Assembly (NCBI RefSeq): GCF_034702125.1
Contig: NC_085866.1
Coordinates: forward strand, 16,079,815 to 16,143,814
Length of the DNA stretch: 64,000 nucleotides
Source: Engraulis encrasicolus
Lineage: Eukaryota; Chordata; Actinopteri; Clupeiformes; Engraulidae
Direction of reading: 5' to 3'
Shown: one piece after another, positions 1 through 11,889 of the stretch
Numbering within the stretch: position 1 is the first letter of the stretch
Layout of the letters: each line of letters starts with the position of its first letter
Notes under the pieces: model-generated
Databases searched by the model: none
Seen by the model: the letters and a program-made list of their open reading frames with translations, nothing else
Told to the model about the DNA's origin: nothing
Program-made: the position numbers and the translations under genes

Positions 1-654
1 TTTATTTGCTTTCTGTTTGGCTGCTTGCTAAGTTCTCATCCGGCACGGTATAAGGCCTATTTATCTCAGTAAGTATCGTAATACAAATCGATTAGTTAGC
101 CTACTTATACAACAACCAGAAACGTTACCAGAAGTCCTTGTGGTAGGGTAGTTTGGGTTGGCCTTGGCCTACTGATGAAGTTGGCTGCGCATCGCCCCAG
201 AAGCCACAGACCTCAGTAGACCAGAGAAGACCAGTTTTATCAAATGCGTTGTGAGTGGTGAGGAAAGTTATCTCTGGCGCTATACTGACCTCTAGCGAAG
301 AACTATTGAACTGCTTTGAAATATCTCAAGGGTTCATATTTTTATTCAGTGGGGTGGCTACTGGAATTAATGTGGGGCTCCCTCTGTGCAAACATAGTTG
401 AGAGAATACTTTCTTTCCCATGGGGTGGGTGGTGGTGGTATCAAGGTATGGTATCAATGTAAGGGCGATGTCAGTTAACTTTATTTGAAGGGCACTCATT
501 TTAAATCCGATCTACATGGCTACATGGCATTTAAATAAGATCTGCATGCCACTTTGCTTTTAGAAAATGTTAATGTGACAGGCTTTGTTATTCCGTGAGT
601 GGGGGCCGAGGACCCCTGGGGGGGTGCGGGGGGATTGATGTGCCATCTTGGATG
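1..654. other. Intergenic, nothing recognised
   Basis: No open frame, repeat family or RNA gene was recognised here. There are short G-runs near 600-630. The stretch ends at a (GAGTA)-rich tail that begins the next retroelement-like unit. Confidence 0.4.
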
Positions 655-815
655 ATATGAGTAGAGTATAGTAGAGCAGAGTAGAGTAGAGTATCATTTA
701 TTGATCCCAGGGGTAAATTAAGGTATCAAGTAGCACACATACATACATAAATACAGAAGACATTACGCACATTAGCCATATATAGCACACTCATACATTC
801 AGGCCAAGGCAGGTA
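655..815 (-). repeat. Retroelement 3' end with (TAGAG)n tail
   Basis: A short (AGTAG)n run is followed by a segment reading tcatttattgatcccag and then an ACATAC-rich stretch. Read on the minus strand this matches 6300-6478 on the plus strand, which ends in the same (TCTAC)n tail. Two copies with a shared 3' tail in opposite orientation point to a non-LTR or SINE-type element. The family is not identified. Confidence 0.5.
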
Positions 816-818
816 CCT

Positions 819-819
<1 letters not shown>

Positions 820-881
<62 letters not shown>

Positions 882-914
882 CCCTCTCTCCTCTCTCCTC
901 TCTCCTCTCTATCT

Positions 915-951
<37 letters not shown>

Positions 952-955
952 GACA

Positions 956-1034
<79 letters not shown>
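820..1034. repeat. Compound (CT)n-(CA)n microsatellite
   Basis: A (CT)n run from about 822 to 930 is followed by a (CA)n run to 1034, with one ACAGACAGAC interruption. It abuts the 3' end of the LINE copy to its right. Confidence 0.95.
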
Positions 1035-1036
<2 letters not shown>

Positions 1037-2741
1037 GGCAAGGCAAGTTTATTTGTATAGCGCATTTCATACACAGGTGCAATGCAATGTGTTTCACATA
1101 AATAAACAAATGCAAAAAGAAAGGAAACAAGGGAGAAACTAAGAAAGAAATTAGAGTCAAAGAACATTACGATAAAACATATGGTAAAAAAACAGTAAAA
1201 TAGAATAAAATGAACATAAAATAAACATAATAATAAAAAAAAGAATTATATATAATTTAAGATAGGGGAAAGCATCTGAGAACAGCTTTGTCTTGAGTCT
1301 AGATTTAAAGCTATCAATAGTGGGTGCATTTTTTAGGGCATCTGGAAGATGTTTTTTTTACGGCATCTAAAGCTTTGAAGCATAGAAGCCAAAGGCTGCC
1401 TCTCAACACTTTGTTTTGACTTTTGAAAATCACCAGCAAATTCTTCTCCGTTGACCTTAGTGACCTGGTTGGGGCATACAGCTGAAACATATCCAGTAGA
1501 TAGGTGGGTCCCATTCCATTTAATGATTTAAACACAAGAAGCATTGCCTTAAAATCAATTCCGTAGCTTACTGGGAGCCAATGCAACGATCTCAAAATTG
1601 GAGTAATGTGGTCAAACTTCCTTGTTTTTGTAGGAACCATTGCTGCTGCATTTTGTACAAGTTGAAGCTGTTTGATGGTCTTTTTGGGGAGGCCTGTAAA
1701 AAGACTGTTACAGTAATCAACCTTACTAGAAATGAAGGCATTAGCTTCTCCAGATCATGTTTGACATAAGGCCCCTACATTTAGAGACGTTTTTTTATGT
1801 GATAAAATGCAGACTTAGTAATGGCTTTCATGTGACTGTCAAAGTTTAGGTCGCTGTCAATGAGGACCCCAAGATTTTTGTATCTGTATCCCTTGCTTTC
1901 AGTCCCTTAATTTCAAGGATAGTAGCAATCTTATGTCTCTCCTCTCTTTTCCCAAATATAATTACTTCAGTTTTATCTGTGTTCAGCTGGAGGAAATTGT
2001 GAGACATCCATTTGTTAATTTGGTCAAGGGGGTATAGTAATTGGGGGACATAGATAAGTAGAGTTGGGTATCATCCGCATAGCTATGGTAATTTATGGAG
2101 TTATTCTTGATAATGTGTCCCAGTGGCAGCATATGAAGAGTTCAGATGCAAAACCCCCTAAGTGCCATTTCAGAAAATAATCTTAATTCATTTTTATTTA
2201 ATACAAAGCTATCAAAATTGCATATTTTTCTATTTTATTTATGTAATATAACTATTTATATGTATTATCAAGTACATGAATGTAAACCAAACCAACAACG
2301 GGGTTCTCTAAAAATGTAGAAGGGCAGGTCTTCAGCAATGGAGTTAGGGGGTTTTGCATCTGAACTCTTCATATACAGATTGAACAGTAGTGGTCCCAGA
2401 ATGGTGCCCTGGGGGACCCCACAGTTCAGAGACATCAGTGATGAGGTATGTCTTCCAATGGCGACGAAAAACGTCTTTGTTGTAAGTACGATTTTAAACA
2501 GTTGATCACTGTGCCTGTAAAGCCAACCCAGTGTTCCAGTCTATGTAGTAGTATGGCATGATCAACTGTATCGAACGCTGCACTTAAGTCTAATAGCACC
2601 AAGATGGATGTTTTGCCAGCATCAGAATTCAGTCACATTCATAACTTAAATAAGAGCTGTTTCAGTGCTGTGCTAGTCACGGAAACCTGATTGAAACTCA
2701 TCAAGGTAGCTATTAGACGTTAGAAAGGCAGTTAATTGGTT

Positions 2742-2745
<4 letters not shown>
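1035..2745 (-). mobile_element. Rex1/L2-like LINE fragment, 3' half
   Basis: This is a degenerate non-LTR retrotransposon read on the minus strand. Translating the reverse complement shows reverse-transcriptase landmarks: an [10 protein letters not shown] block near 2560-2600, GVPQGTILGPLLFNLY near 2380-2430, and the YADDTQLYL catalytic block near 2060-2090. A C-terminal frame at 1314-1640 reads HITPILRSLHWLPV. These motifs and their order match the Rex1/Babar and L2-type families of fish. The 3' end (1043-1100) is a tail that recurs at 57835-57912. The copy is 5' truncated near 2745 and broken by stops. A MITE is nested at 2134-2371. Confidence 0.8.
2134..2371. mobile_element. MITE with TA duplication nested in the LINE
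   Basis: A 238-bp element with near-perfect inverted termini: TGAAGAGTTCAGATGCAAAA at the left and its complement at the right, extending through the CCCCCTAA block to about 28 bp. It is flanked by TA on both sides (2132-2133 and 2372-2373). Removing the element and one TA rejoins the LINE frame between LLFNLY and MLPLG, which confirms the borders. The TA duplication suggests a Tc1/mariner-type source. Confidence 0.8.

Positions 2746-2774
<29 letters not shown>
2743..2774. repeat. (CA)n microsatellite
   Basis: A short (CA)n run at the 5' truncation point of the LINE copy. Confidence 0.85.
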
Positions 2775-2778
<4 letters not shown>

Positions 2779-3148
2779 AAGAGTACAAAGAAAAATTGTC
2801 TCAGTAATATATCACATGTGCCTTAGCTGAGCGGCAGAGTAGCCCAAGACCAAGTGACCAACAAAGTGTCCAGGAATGTCAGAAGTGTTTGTCTTGAAAT
2901 TGGTGTGCATTTCATCCTTGCCTTACATTGAACTTTTACATTTTGAGTCTCCACTTGGCTAAATGAGATGTGTGTGAGATTTGAATGAAATCCTATAGAG
3001 AGTATCATGATCGGCTTCAGTAGTCACAGTAGATGTTGACAAGCATATTTATTTTGGTGAAATTCAGCTTCCTACTCTTGACTGTCAATTTCGAGACATT
3101 TCGGGCCAACACGGTCCCTTCTCAGACACTATATGGGAGTTTAAAATA

Positions 3149-3363
3149 GGGGTGTACTCACTTTTGCACCAGCATAATTTCACAAAAATTGACAAATATG
3201 TCATTTACGTTACGCTATTGATCTCACTTTTCTGTCATAGGATCAAAAGATTTTGTATTACACTTACTCTATGATCGTTTTAGAAATAACTTGTTCTTAT
3301 TGGAATATTGTTCAAAAAAATGTTACTTTTCAACAGAGGTGTACTCATTATTGCTGTGCACTG
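3149..3363 (+). mobile_element. Tc1-like transposon remnant
   Basis: The segment carries two direct copies of a GTGTACTCA-type motif, ggggtgtactcactttt and gaggtgtactcattatt. It ends with a CTGTGCACTGTA terminus like those of Tc1-like elements. The arrangement resembles the inner and outer direct repeats of an IR/DR-type end. No transposase frame remains. Confidence 0.45.
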
Positions 3364-4560
3364 TAAGCCTACATTAGCTTGCTCAATGCCGCTACAGCGG
3401 GATCTCCACCCACTTTGTCTGGAACCAATCAACTGAGCATTTCCAACCATCCTGGGTAGAAGCGTGTTCAAGGCAGCGACGTGGTTTAAGCAGAGACGTT
3501 CTATTGGGCTAAGAAATGTTTGGTTTAAACTTCGGCACAGCCCTCAACCAGTAGCAAGCCGAGGGAGGCGGGTTAACCAGGCCATGGAAACAAAGTTCTT
3601 CCTGTATGGACACGCTAATCATTATAGTCCTGGTCAGACCAGAATCACGGTACGTGATCTGAAGTCTATGAAAATCAGGCAAGGCCTACATTGCAGTTGA
3701 TTTAGATTTTGTCATGTCTTGCTGTGTATTGTTACAGCCTGGGCCACATGTGGGCCATATGTGGCCCTCGGGCCACCAATTAAATAGGCCTCATGTTTGG
3801 CTTTATGTTGTTATAGGCCTACATGGCCAGTAAAGCAATGTCAATGGCAAAGTTCTTCATGCTATTAAAATTCTTGCACCCATGCGATCCTGAAAAGCAT
3901 CTTTATCCTCTCTCACAGTGAATGTTTGTAAAATAGAACTACGATGTAGGCCCATTATAATAAGTAGATTGTTTTTTCATGGCATCAGGTCCAGAGGGCC
4001 CCATTGCACACAGTATAAAAATGCTGTGTCAACTCAACACATAGATGGAATACTCTGGGACCAAAATGCAATCTAGAGTACAATCAATCAACTCTCTATA
4101 TACTGAATTAACACTGTATATTTACAGCATGTAGAAATAGTCAGTAATTTCCAGTATCTCTAAGATGTTTTCATCTTTAATCACCTCATATGTAAGAGGC
4201 ATAGTTTTCTAGCTTGATAAACCAGCCTAAATGGAGCAGTTGGCAGTGGTTTTCCAGGCTAATTGTTTTCACTTCTAGTGCACCTATACAAGTACAGCCT
4301 GAAGAGGGCAGCAAAGCTATCTCACACGTGCCTCTCACAAGTGGGATACCGTAGTCTGGAGGCTACCTAGTACCTATTGTATGTCTCGTGGGAAAGGTGT
4401 GGTTTATGACTGCACATGGCTGTTATTGGGCGTTGCAAATGTCAGGCCTATCAGTTGGCATGTACGTAGCGCATAGCCAGTCGGATCAGTTGTGTCTATT
4501 CAAACAAAATGCAGGCTTTTGTCAAGTAGTATGCATGCACCCCATCACCTTGCCATCCCA
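3364..4560. other. Intergenic, unassigned
   Basis: No gene was recognised. Around 4015-4130 there is a motif (aatactctgggaccaaaat with a GAATTAACACTGT end) that recurs near 15316-15405, probably a small MITE family. One TAGGCCTA word lies at 3814. Confidence 0.35.
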
Positions 4561-4803
4561 CACTGCTCTCTGATTGGCTCCCTGGCTTAGGACCCCGTTT
4601 TTAGTGTAGAATCAATGGTGGTCAGACTCTACTTACAAAAAAACCCCTAACTAACCCTTCTTAGCACCTGCACTTGTTGTTCTGTATATTTCCTGTGCAT
4701 TTTGTATTTGGTGTTGGCTATGATTATGTCCTCTTTTGAAAGTCGCTTTGGTTATAAAGCGTCTGCCAAATGCAATGTAATGTAATGCAATGTAATATTA
4801 CAA
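4560..4803 (+). repeat. Retroelement 3' tail ending (AATGT)n
   Basis: The segment ends tcgctttggttataaagc, gtctgccaaatgcaatg and then an (AATGT) repeat. This is the tail typical of fish SINEs and the LINEs they borrow it from. The same tail closes the copies at 5590-5776, 29650-30057 and 40732-40958. No tRNA-like head is visible here. Confidence 0.55.
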
Positions 4804-4899
4804 TGTCCCAGTGGCGGGATGGTAAGGGGCTATGACTCACGGTGCTGTTTACAATGCTGCCAATCTATGACTTTATATAACTATTGTTATTATACTGTT

Positions 4900-5236
4900 A
4901 TTATTTCTACTGTCACTGTTATTATTTCTATTATTGTAATGTCCACATTCTATATGTATCTTATCTTCTGTTTACATGTTGAATGTTAAATGTTAAATGT
5001 TAAATGTTAAATCTTAATTTTCATCTGTACTGTATTTATTATTGACCACTTATTGTTACCAGTCCATCACTGTTACCTGTCCTGTCTTGCACTTCATGTC
5101 AGTCTGTAAAATGTCAGTCTTGTATATGTCTATGTCCTGGCATGGTATAGAGAGAAAACGTGATTTAATCTTCCTTGTTTGGCTTGTGCATATGAAGAAA
5201 GGGACAATAAAAGCTGACTTGACTTGACTTGACTCT
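4900..5236 (+). repeat. Non-LTR retroelement 3' region, (ACTTG)n tail
   Basis: The segment ends gggacaataaaagctgac followed by repeated ACTTG. Its reverse complement, a TCAAG tail followed by ttttattgtc, is present at 26341-26640. Both copies share a block reading tgtctatgtcc with CTTGCACTT. The coding part of the parent LINE is absent. Confidence 0.5.
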
Positions 5237-5589
5237 TGGTATTGTCACAGCAAAGTAATTACGATGTAGTTTAGCCTTTTCAGCAAATAGTGAATAGGAT
5301 CGCCGGCCATCCCATCTGCATGAAAGAGTTATGTGTTCAGGAATGAATTAGTAATGCAGTGCAATCTTACAACAGTGCAATCTTCCTCTGAATGCAGCAA
5401 CACTATGCGTATAGGCCTATCTGTCAGCCCGGCAGCAGAATAATCTCCCATCAGTCCTGGTGGCTGATAAAGGGTGCCATTGCCACTTCCTGATCCAGGA
5501 AATAACATCCGAAAACAGCGCTAAGACCTTCAAGACTGACTGAGTCTATCTCTGGCAGGCAGGGATCATTAACCAGCTGGGCATTTGAT

Positions 5590-5776
5590 GGCTCGAGAGT
5601 CCGACTAACAGGGGAAGCTATGGCCCAAAGGTTAGAGAGGTGCCATTGAGGTGCCATTGAGCAAGGCACATAAGGTCACATTGCAGTATGGACTATTACA
5701 GATACCCTGCATCTAAATGCAGTAACTGTATGTCTAATTTGAATAAAGCCGTCAGCTAACTGTAATGTAATGTAAT
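5590..5776 (+). repeat. Degenerate tRNA-SINE copy
   Basis: The copy holds ctatggcccaaaggttagag (box-A-like), ccattgagcaaggcac, and a GTCAGCTAACTG / (AATGT)n tail. It matches the intact SINE at 40732-40958 but is strongly diverged, and box B is not recognisable. Confidence 0.5.
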
Positions 5777-5868
5777 AACAGGAAATGGTTTTTAAACATT
5801 GCCATTAGCCTGTTATCCCACTGCCTCTAATGTGGACATTGTTATGTTTGTAATGCAACAGCATTGCA

Positions 5869-5967
5869 ATGATTTTTTTAGTTGTATTATTGCAACAGGA
5901 TAGAATTAGGCATATACATTATATGCCTAATTCTATCCTGTTGCAATAATACAACTAAAAAAATCAT
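5869..5967. repeat. Perfect 48-bp inverted repeat, 3-nt loop
   Basis: The arms 5869-5916 and 5920-5967 are exact reverse complements around the 3-nt loop CAT. The arms are AT-rich and begin ATGATTTTTTTAGTTG. Pairing ends abruptly beyond the arms. This could be a foldback MITE, a recent inverted duplication or a hairpin artefact. Confidence 0.9.
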
Positions 5968-6161
5968 CCACAGTGGGGCAGTGTTACATAGTTATTAATG
6001 AGCATATCCACAATCCAAAATGTGAAAACGTGTGCAGGTCAGGGGGACAGGAGCATCCAACCTGACAGACAGTAGTGTGCATAAGCAGTTGACCTGGTCA
6101 CCTACGCTCAGCTGCCACTCAGCTAAGGCACATGTGACACTGACTGTGGACACTATAATTT

Positions 6162-6282
<121 letters not shown>

Positions 6283-6299
6283 CAGAGAGTGAGAGAGAG

Positions 6300-6478
6300 A
6301 GGGCTGTATGTATTTAAGAGTGAGCTAGAAAAGGTTAAAATATGTGTAAGGATGTGTATAATGTCTAGTGTGTTATGTCTTCTGTATTTATTTATGTATG
6401 TATGTATGTATGTTACTGCTCCTGGACAGCTTAATTTCCTATCAATAAACGATACTCTACTCTACTCTACTCTACTCC
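6300..6478 (+). repeat. Retroelement 3' end with (TCTAC)n tail
   Basis: A (TATG)n run is followed by cctatcaataaacgat and repeated TCTAC. This is the plus-strand partner of 655-815. Confidence 0.5.
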
Positions 6479-6659
6479 ACCTTCGTGTCACATCGTTGAC
6501 ACATACAGAGACAGAATCAGACGGCTCAAACGTAAATATGTTTCTCTACATATTGTATGAATTTTATGAATAATTTCAGATCCATAAGAACATCACTGAA
6601 TGGTGCATATGTATCATTAATACTGTATTCTGTATTCTTTTAGCTGAGAATTATTCAAA

Positions 6660-7642
6660 CTGCCAATGGGTCAATGACCAGTTGAAGTAGGCATTGCAAA
6701 CTGCTTGGCCATGATAGCCAACCACGCTCACGTTTTGTTTAACCACCGCAGACCGAAAGTTTACTGTACAGCTGCCCACGGGTCGCACTAGGGAGAGCTC
6801 GGGGTAATGCTTTTAAAATTCAGCGCTTGTGTGAGGCAGTCACGGTGAGCTCCGCCTACAATACATGTGCCTGGGCCCCCCACCCCTCCTCTCCCCTTAT
6901 CGCACGCGTCGTATTTTGCATAAAATGTGTGTCAGTAGGCCAGCGCTCGCCCTGGCACATGCAGTGTGCACATGCAGCAGGGCTTTGGTGAACACAAACC
7001 ACGGTCGAATGAGCGCGTCCGGCTCGCGGTGGCATTAGATTCTCGCCAATGAGAGCGCACGAGAGGAAAAGGAAGGCGGGAGACCGGCAGGCGAGCTCAA
7101 GGGCTGAGTAAAGTGAATGCCTTAACCCACTGTCAGAGATAACATACTTGGAGACAGAGACAGTCAAGTCAGTCACCTGCACTAGTGTTGAGTGTTGTAT
7201 CTGATTCAGTGGGAGGGTTTTTGCTGGGTGTGTATTAGTTTGACAGTTTCCGAAGAGCATAGATGCCTGAGTAGGCTAATGGTTACTACTCAGACGCAGC
7301 AACTCACCTCAGCGTATATCCTCCTGAATTTCCTAGCCCGAGCAGACACGGCACAGGTGGCATCAGCAGCGAGACGGTGTTCGCTACACACCTGAGCCAG
7401 CATTTGGACTTCGTCGACTCTGCTCCTGAAGAGGACTTTTTGTGGTCAGCGATCCGCCTGCATCCAACCCAATGCCCTGTGCACAAAGCAACTTCAGTCT
7501 CTTTTGGGAAAGGCGTTGCATGCACAGGCATTTAATGACATTGACTCCAGTTTCCAGTAAAGTTTATTTCATGACTTCTGCGACAATTGCGCCATAATTT
7601 TTGACAGCAGTAACTACACAGAATATTGCATCCAGTGACAAC
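6660..7642 (+). promoter_or_regulatory. nr1d4: nr1d4 promoter and 5' UTR region
   Basis: The stretch upstream of the nr1d4 ATG becomes CpG-richer between about 6890 and 7110 (CGCACGCGTCG, GAGCGCGTCCGG). It holds a CCAAT box at 7046-7050. At 6667-6680 an inverted pair TGGGTCA-ATGACCA resembles nuclear-receptor half sites of the ROR/Rev-erb type, which could allow autoregulation. The start of transcription is not defined by the sequence; I place it loosely near 7080-7200. The untranslated leader then runs to 7642. Confidence 0.5.
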
Positions 7643-10600
7643 ATGGATAACAGCCCTGGTGAGTATTATTATTACTGTTATTATGATTATGATTATTATT
7701 ATTATTATTATAAGTTGTTGTTATCATTGTTATTAAAAGTTGTTATTATTGTTGTTAATGTTGCTGCTGTTATTGTTGGGTGTATTGTTGTGGTGGTGTT
7801 GTTGGCTCCATCATGTACTAGGCTAATGTATCTGCTGGGGCTTTGAGCATGCATGTGATGTGACTATTTGTTTTGAAGTTCGTCTCTATATAGACTTTGT
7901 GTTCAGGATTATACTGTTTACTGTTGTTGTTTAGTTGTAGTGGTGGGATGACAGTTGCTTTAGTGTCAGTCACAGCACTCTCAACTTGGTGCAAGTGGAC
8001 TATGTAGGCTACTTCTAGGCAGCTTCTGTTTCTGTGTCGCCGCCAGCCAGGCAATGCCAGCTGAGTAAGTTACAGGTAGGCTATCTACCTGCAATCTATA
8101 CTGTAGGTGTTTGACATTCTACTGCAGCTCCCCATGTTATTTAGCTGTCAAATCCGCCTTGACGCTGCTCTGAATGGTAGGCGAGGCAAGGCTGTCTCGC
8201 GCAGACAGCACGTTAGGATTATCTACTTCCTGGCTATACATGAAAACAAACTCACGTGCGGCGCTGGGAAGGCGCAAAAGACTGCGCGCAGACTTCACCG
8301 TTCGCATTCCTTTGGCGTTTACAGTAACACACATCCCAAAATACTGTATACGTTTTCGCAAGGAGCATGTGTATATTCAAGGATAGGTGGATTTAGTTGG
8401 CAATGTGAGTTTTAAGTTGTGTTCACTTGGAGAGGCAGCGTATGCGCAGTGCGCACCAAAGTGGGAACTTTCTCTCCCCAAAACTCTTGGCTGTGTAGAG
8501 TGACTACACACTCTCCCTTTCCAGGGAAAGTTGACACAGACTTGATATCCTTGGAGGTTAATGTAGCTTAGTTGCGCCAAGCTGTTCATGTCGGCAAGCA
8601 AGCGAACCAAACGTGTAAGTAGCTTATGGGGTGGTGTTTCCCATGGGAGGCGCTCCAAGGGCGCCGAGCAGCGTGTTTTGAACTTAGTGCGCTTTGGCTC
8701 TTGTCTTAACTAGTGATTCATTTACAAGAGCCGCAGTCGCTCACGTTTCTATGCAGGTGATGGAAACATTGTCCCATGCTGAACTGGGCTGGCGCACCCC
8801 ATGCACTCGACTGAACTGACCGAAAACCTGTACTGGACATGTGATTACAATGCGTTTCCCTACGACGCCCACTGGAAGCAGGCCCAGCCCAGTAAACAAA
8901 CTCGTGCAAAAAACAAACAAACTCAGGGATGGCAGCTGATTGCAGTGATGGTGGTGGGCCTTCCTGCTTGCTGCAGGATCAATTAAAAAGAGTATTGTGT
9001 ACGAAGTTCCATGCCTTTTTGTTGCCTGTGCTCCACAATAGCGAGATGTGTTTTTCCATCACTTCAGCCTAACCAAAATATTTCAAGTAATAAATGACCT
9101 TATGTGACGATAGAGAGAGTAACCACAGTTACACTTTTGTATAACTTTATGATTGTTGTCAACATTAAATGTTATGCACAATAGTGGCGCATAACGAAAT
9201 TCAATCATGGAATTATGGAGTCAGTGATTGAGACTTGCTCCATAAAGCTTAACAACAGTGGGAAGAAACATTCAGCAATTAAAGTACATGATACCTTCTT
9301 AAGTTTCTCAGATTTAGACTTCCTGGTCCATTGCATTATTTGCTTTGTAAATGAGGCATGTCTGGAGGATGGCACTATGCACAGTGTAAATGGTTTCATT
9401 GGCTAGCCTAATAAATGCAGCAAGCGTAAGTAGGCTACTGTGTGCGCCTATTTGCAAGGTTAGAGGCAAATGATAAATGAGTATGCAAGAATAGCAAATC
9501 TGCAAGCCCAACCCCCCGCTTTATCTCAGCATCAAACATACTGCACGGCTCCATTCTTTTATTTAATAACGAGGAAGGCAGGCAGCTTTTTCTGAGTGCG
9601 CTCGAGGGCCCCGCATAATGGTGAGAGCGCGCAGAGTAATCTTCCCACAGACTCCGATTCGCCCTCACGTGGACGCACTTGCTCAGCCGCGTGCGGCGCG
9701 TGATATCCGGGCCCTCCTCCTCCCCATCGTTTCTCTCCTCACACGCACGCTTGTGTTTTCATGCTGCCCGTGGTGATGTGATGTGAACGGAGGAGGTTGG
9801 TCAGTGGGTCAGCGATTTCGTGCGTTAAATGTAGCTAGCGAGATCACGTTTCCCCGCCTCATGTCTGTCGTTTGTTTTGATTCCAAGACAGATGAGCACG
9901 TTTGCTTTATCCTACACTCTAATTCTACCCCATTTCACAACGTTTGGCTTCAGGTCTCCAGAGTTGTCAAAGTCTTTGCTTTCAAAGAAATGACAGACTC
10001 TTGAATTCCCATTATCCCTCACCATTATTGTTTATTTGCGTTTCTGATAAATAGATTTGAGAAGATATAATAATTATCTTTAAGAGTCTTTAATTAGTTC
10101 ATATGAGTACAACATTATTCAGATATGAATAGATAAATGGATTAAATCTAAACGGAATTATAACATTATATAGGCCTAGTATTTCTATTTTGCATGCATA
10201 GGCCTAATATCCACATGTTTCTTATTGGTCAGGCTATTCCTTGGTTTTGCTGATCTGAACAAAAATGCTTTGAAGAACCAAAAAGAAACTCTTTTTCACA
10301 CGATGCTTTCACATACTAACATGTTGTGTTGCTTGCTGTGTGTATTACTACTACGAGGTATTGATTTATGCATCTTCATATTGGGGGGTGTGTGACTGTG
10401 GTCACTGTGCTTCATATAGTCATTCAAATTGCCAGCGCTCTCAGACACTTGCAGGGCTGCTGCTAACCCTCTCCAAGTATGTTGCAATGTTGTGCGACTT
10501 GGCACAACGCAGCAACCTTGAGACGAGATGGGAGTCTGGCTGGTGGCTGAGAAACAAGCTCTGTCAATAGGACCGCTTACTGGTGGGGGTCACAAGAAGT

Positions 10601-10946
10601 GGGGAGGAGAGGTGAGGAGTGAGGAGGACAAGAGAGGTGAAGTGAGTGGAAGAGAGGAGAAAGGAGGAGAGGAGAGGGGGGAAATGAGTGGAGAGGAGAG
10701 GGGAGGCGAGTAGAGGAGAGAGCAGAGGAGATGAAGAAAAAGGAGAGGCAGCATGCAGAAAAAAGGAAGGATTAGCGAGGCCTGTGAAGCGCTCACGTTC
10801 CTCTGCCTGCTTCTCTACTCTCTGCCTGGCAGATTAGAGTCAGCCTGCATGAGTAGACTAAGCCGCCACTGGTGCCACCGCTGCTGCGGGGATGTGCTGA
10901 TTATTTGGCCAATGCTACCGCTAACTCCCCATGTTTACACTCACCT

Positions 10947-11029
<83 letters not shown>

Positions 11030-11835
11030 TGCGTGGATACTCCGACGCTCTTTAACCTACTGTAGTGGGGCCTGCCTTTGCATATGGCACTGAAGCATGA
11101 CTGAAGCACTGATTAGGCCTAATAATTACACGCCTGGCGCGCTGACTTTAAAAACAGCACATTGCAGAAGAGACACACATTTATACAAAGAACTTACAAC
11201 GGAGGGTGTTTTTAAAAATTGACTTGGGTCAACATTGCAGGGTTTAGAGTGAACGTTGGAATGTTGGAAACACATGTAGATGTCAGGTGAGGTGGGTGTT
11301 GTGGTCAACGTGCTAAGAGGAGGTTTCTAGGAACAGAAAGGTTTTTTTTAGGAAATTCTAGAAAACAAGAATTTCTCAAAAACAGATAGACACATTCCTT
11401 CACGTGTAGACATCTTATAAACAAACCCCACCCCCTCCCCCTCTCCTTTCAGTAAAAGAGCAGCGTAGCCAACTGAATCTTCAACGAAAATAGTTAGTGA
11501 TTGACAGATGAAGGCCACATTAAGCGTTATTTATTTATAGAAAAGAAAACGGCCTATAATAAACACTGTGTGTGTTGTTTACAGACAAGTCCAAACATTA
11601 ACCACAAAGTGAAATGGTTTTATGATCTGGGCCTTGGCTGGCTTCCTCCACACGATCATTCATTGACTTCTCTCCCAAGGCTACTCCAGCTCGTGCTCCC
11701 CTATCTCCTCCTCCACGCTCCCCTCCTTCCTTAGCCATTTTTTTTTACTACCGTGTCACTACCACAGCATAGGAGATGTTTAGGGCATCTCACATGGACC
11801 ACTCCACAGGTGCACGAGGCGCTGTGTGTGGTCTG

Positions 11836-11889
<54 letters not shown>

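Noticed and set aside
818..1167. Long frames of Cys-Val or Arg-Glu repeats
   Set aside because: They are translations of (CA)n and (CT)n microsatellites. The same pattern appears at 6032-6292, 10753-11109, 14161-14412, 15526-15871 and 20087-20269.
5869..5967. Hairpin as a microRNA gene
   Set aside because: Perfect 48-bp pairing with a 3-nt loop is unlike a microRNA precursor, which has bulges and a larger loop. A foldback or inverted duplication is more likely.
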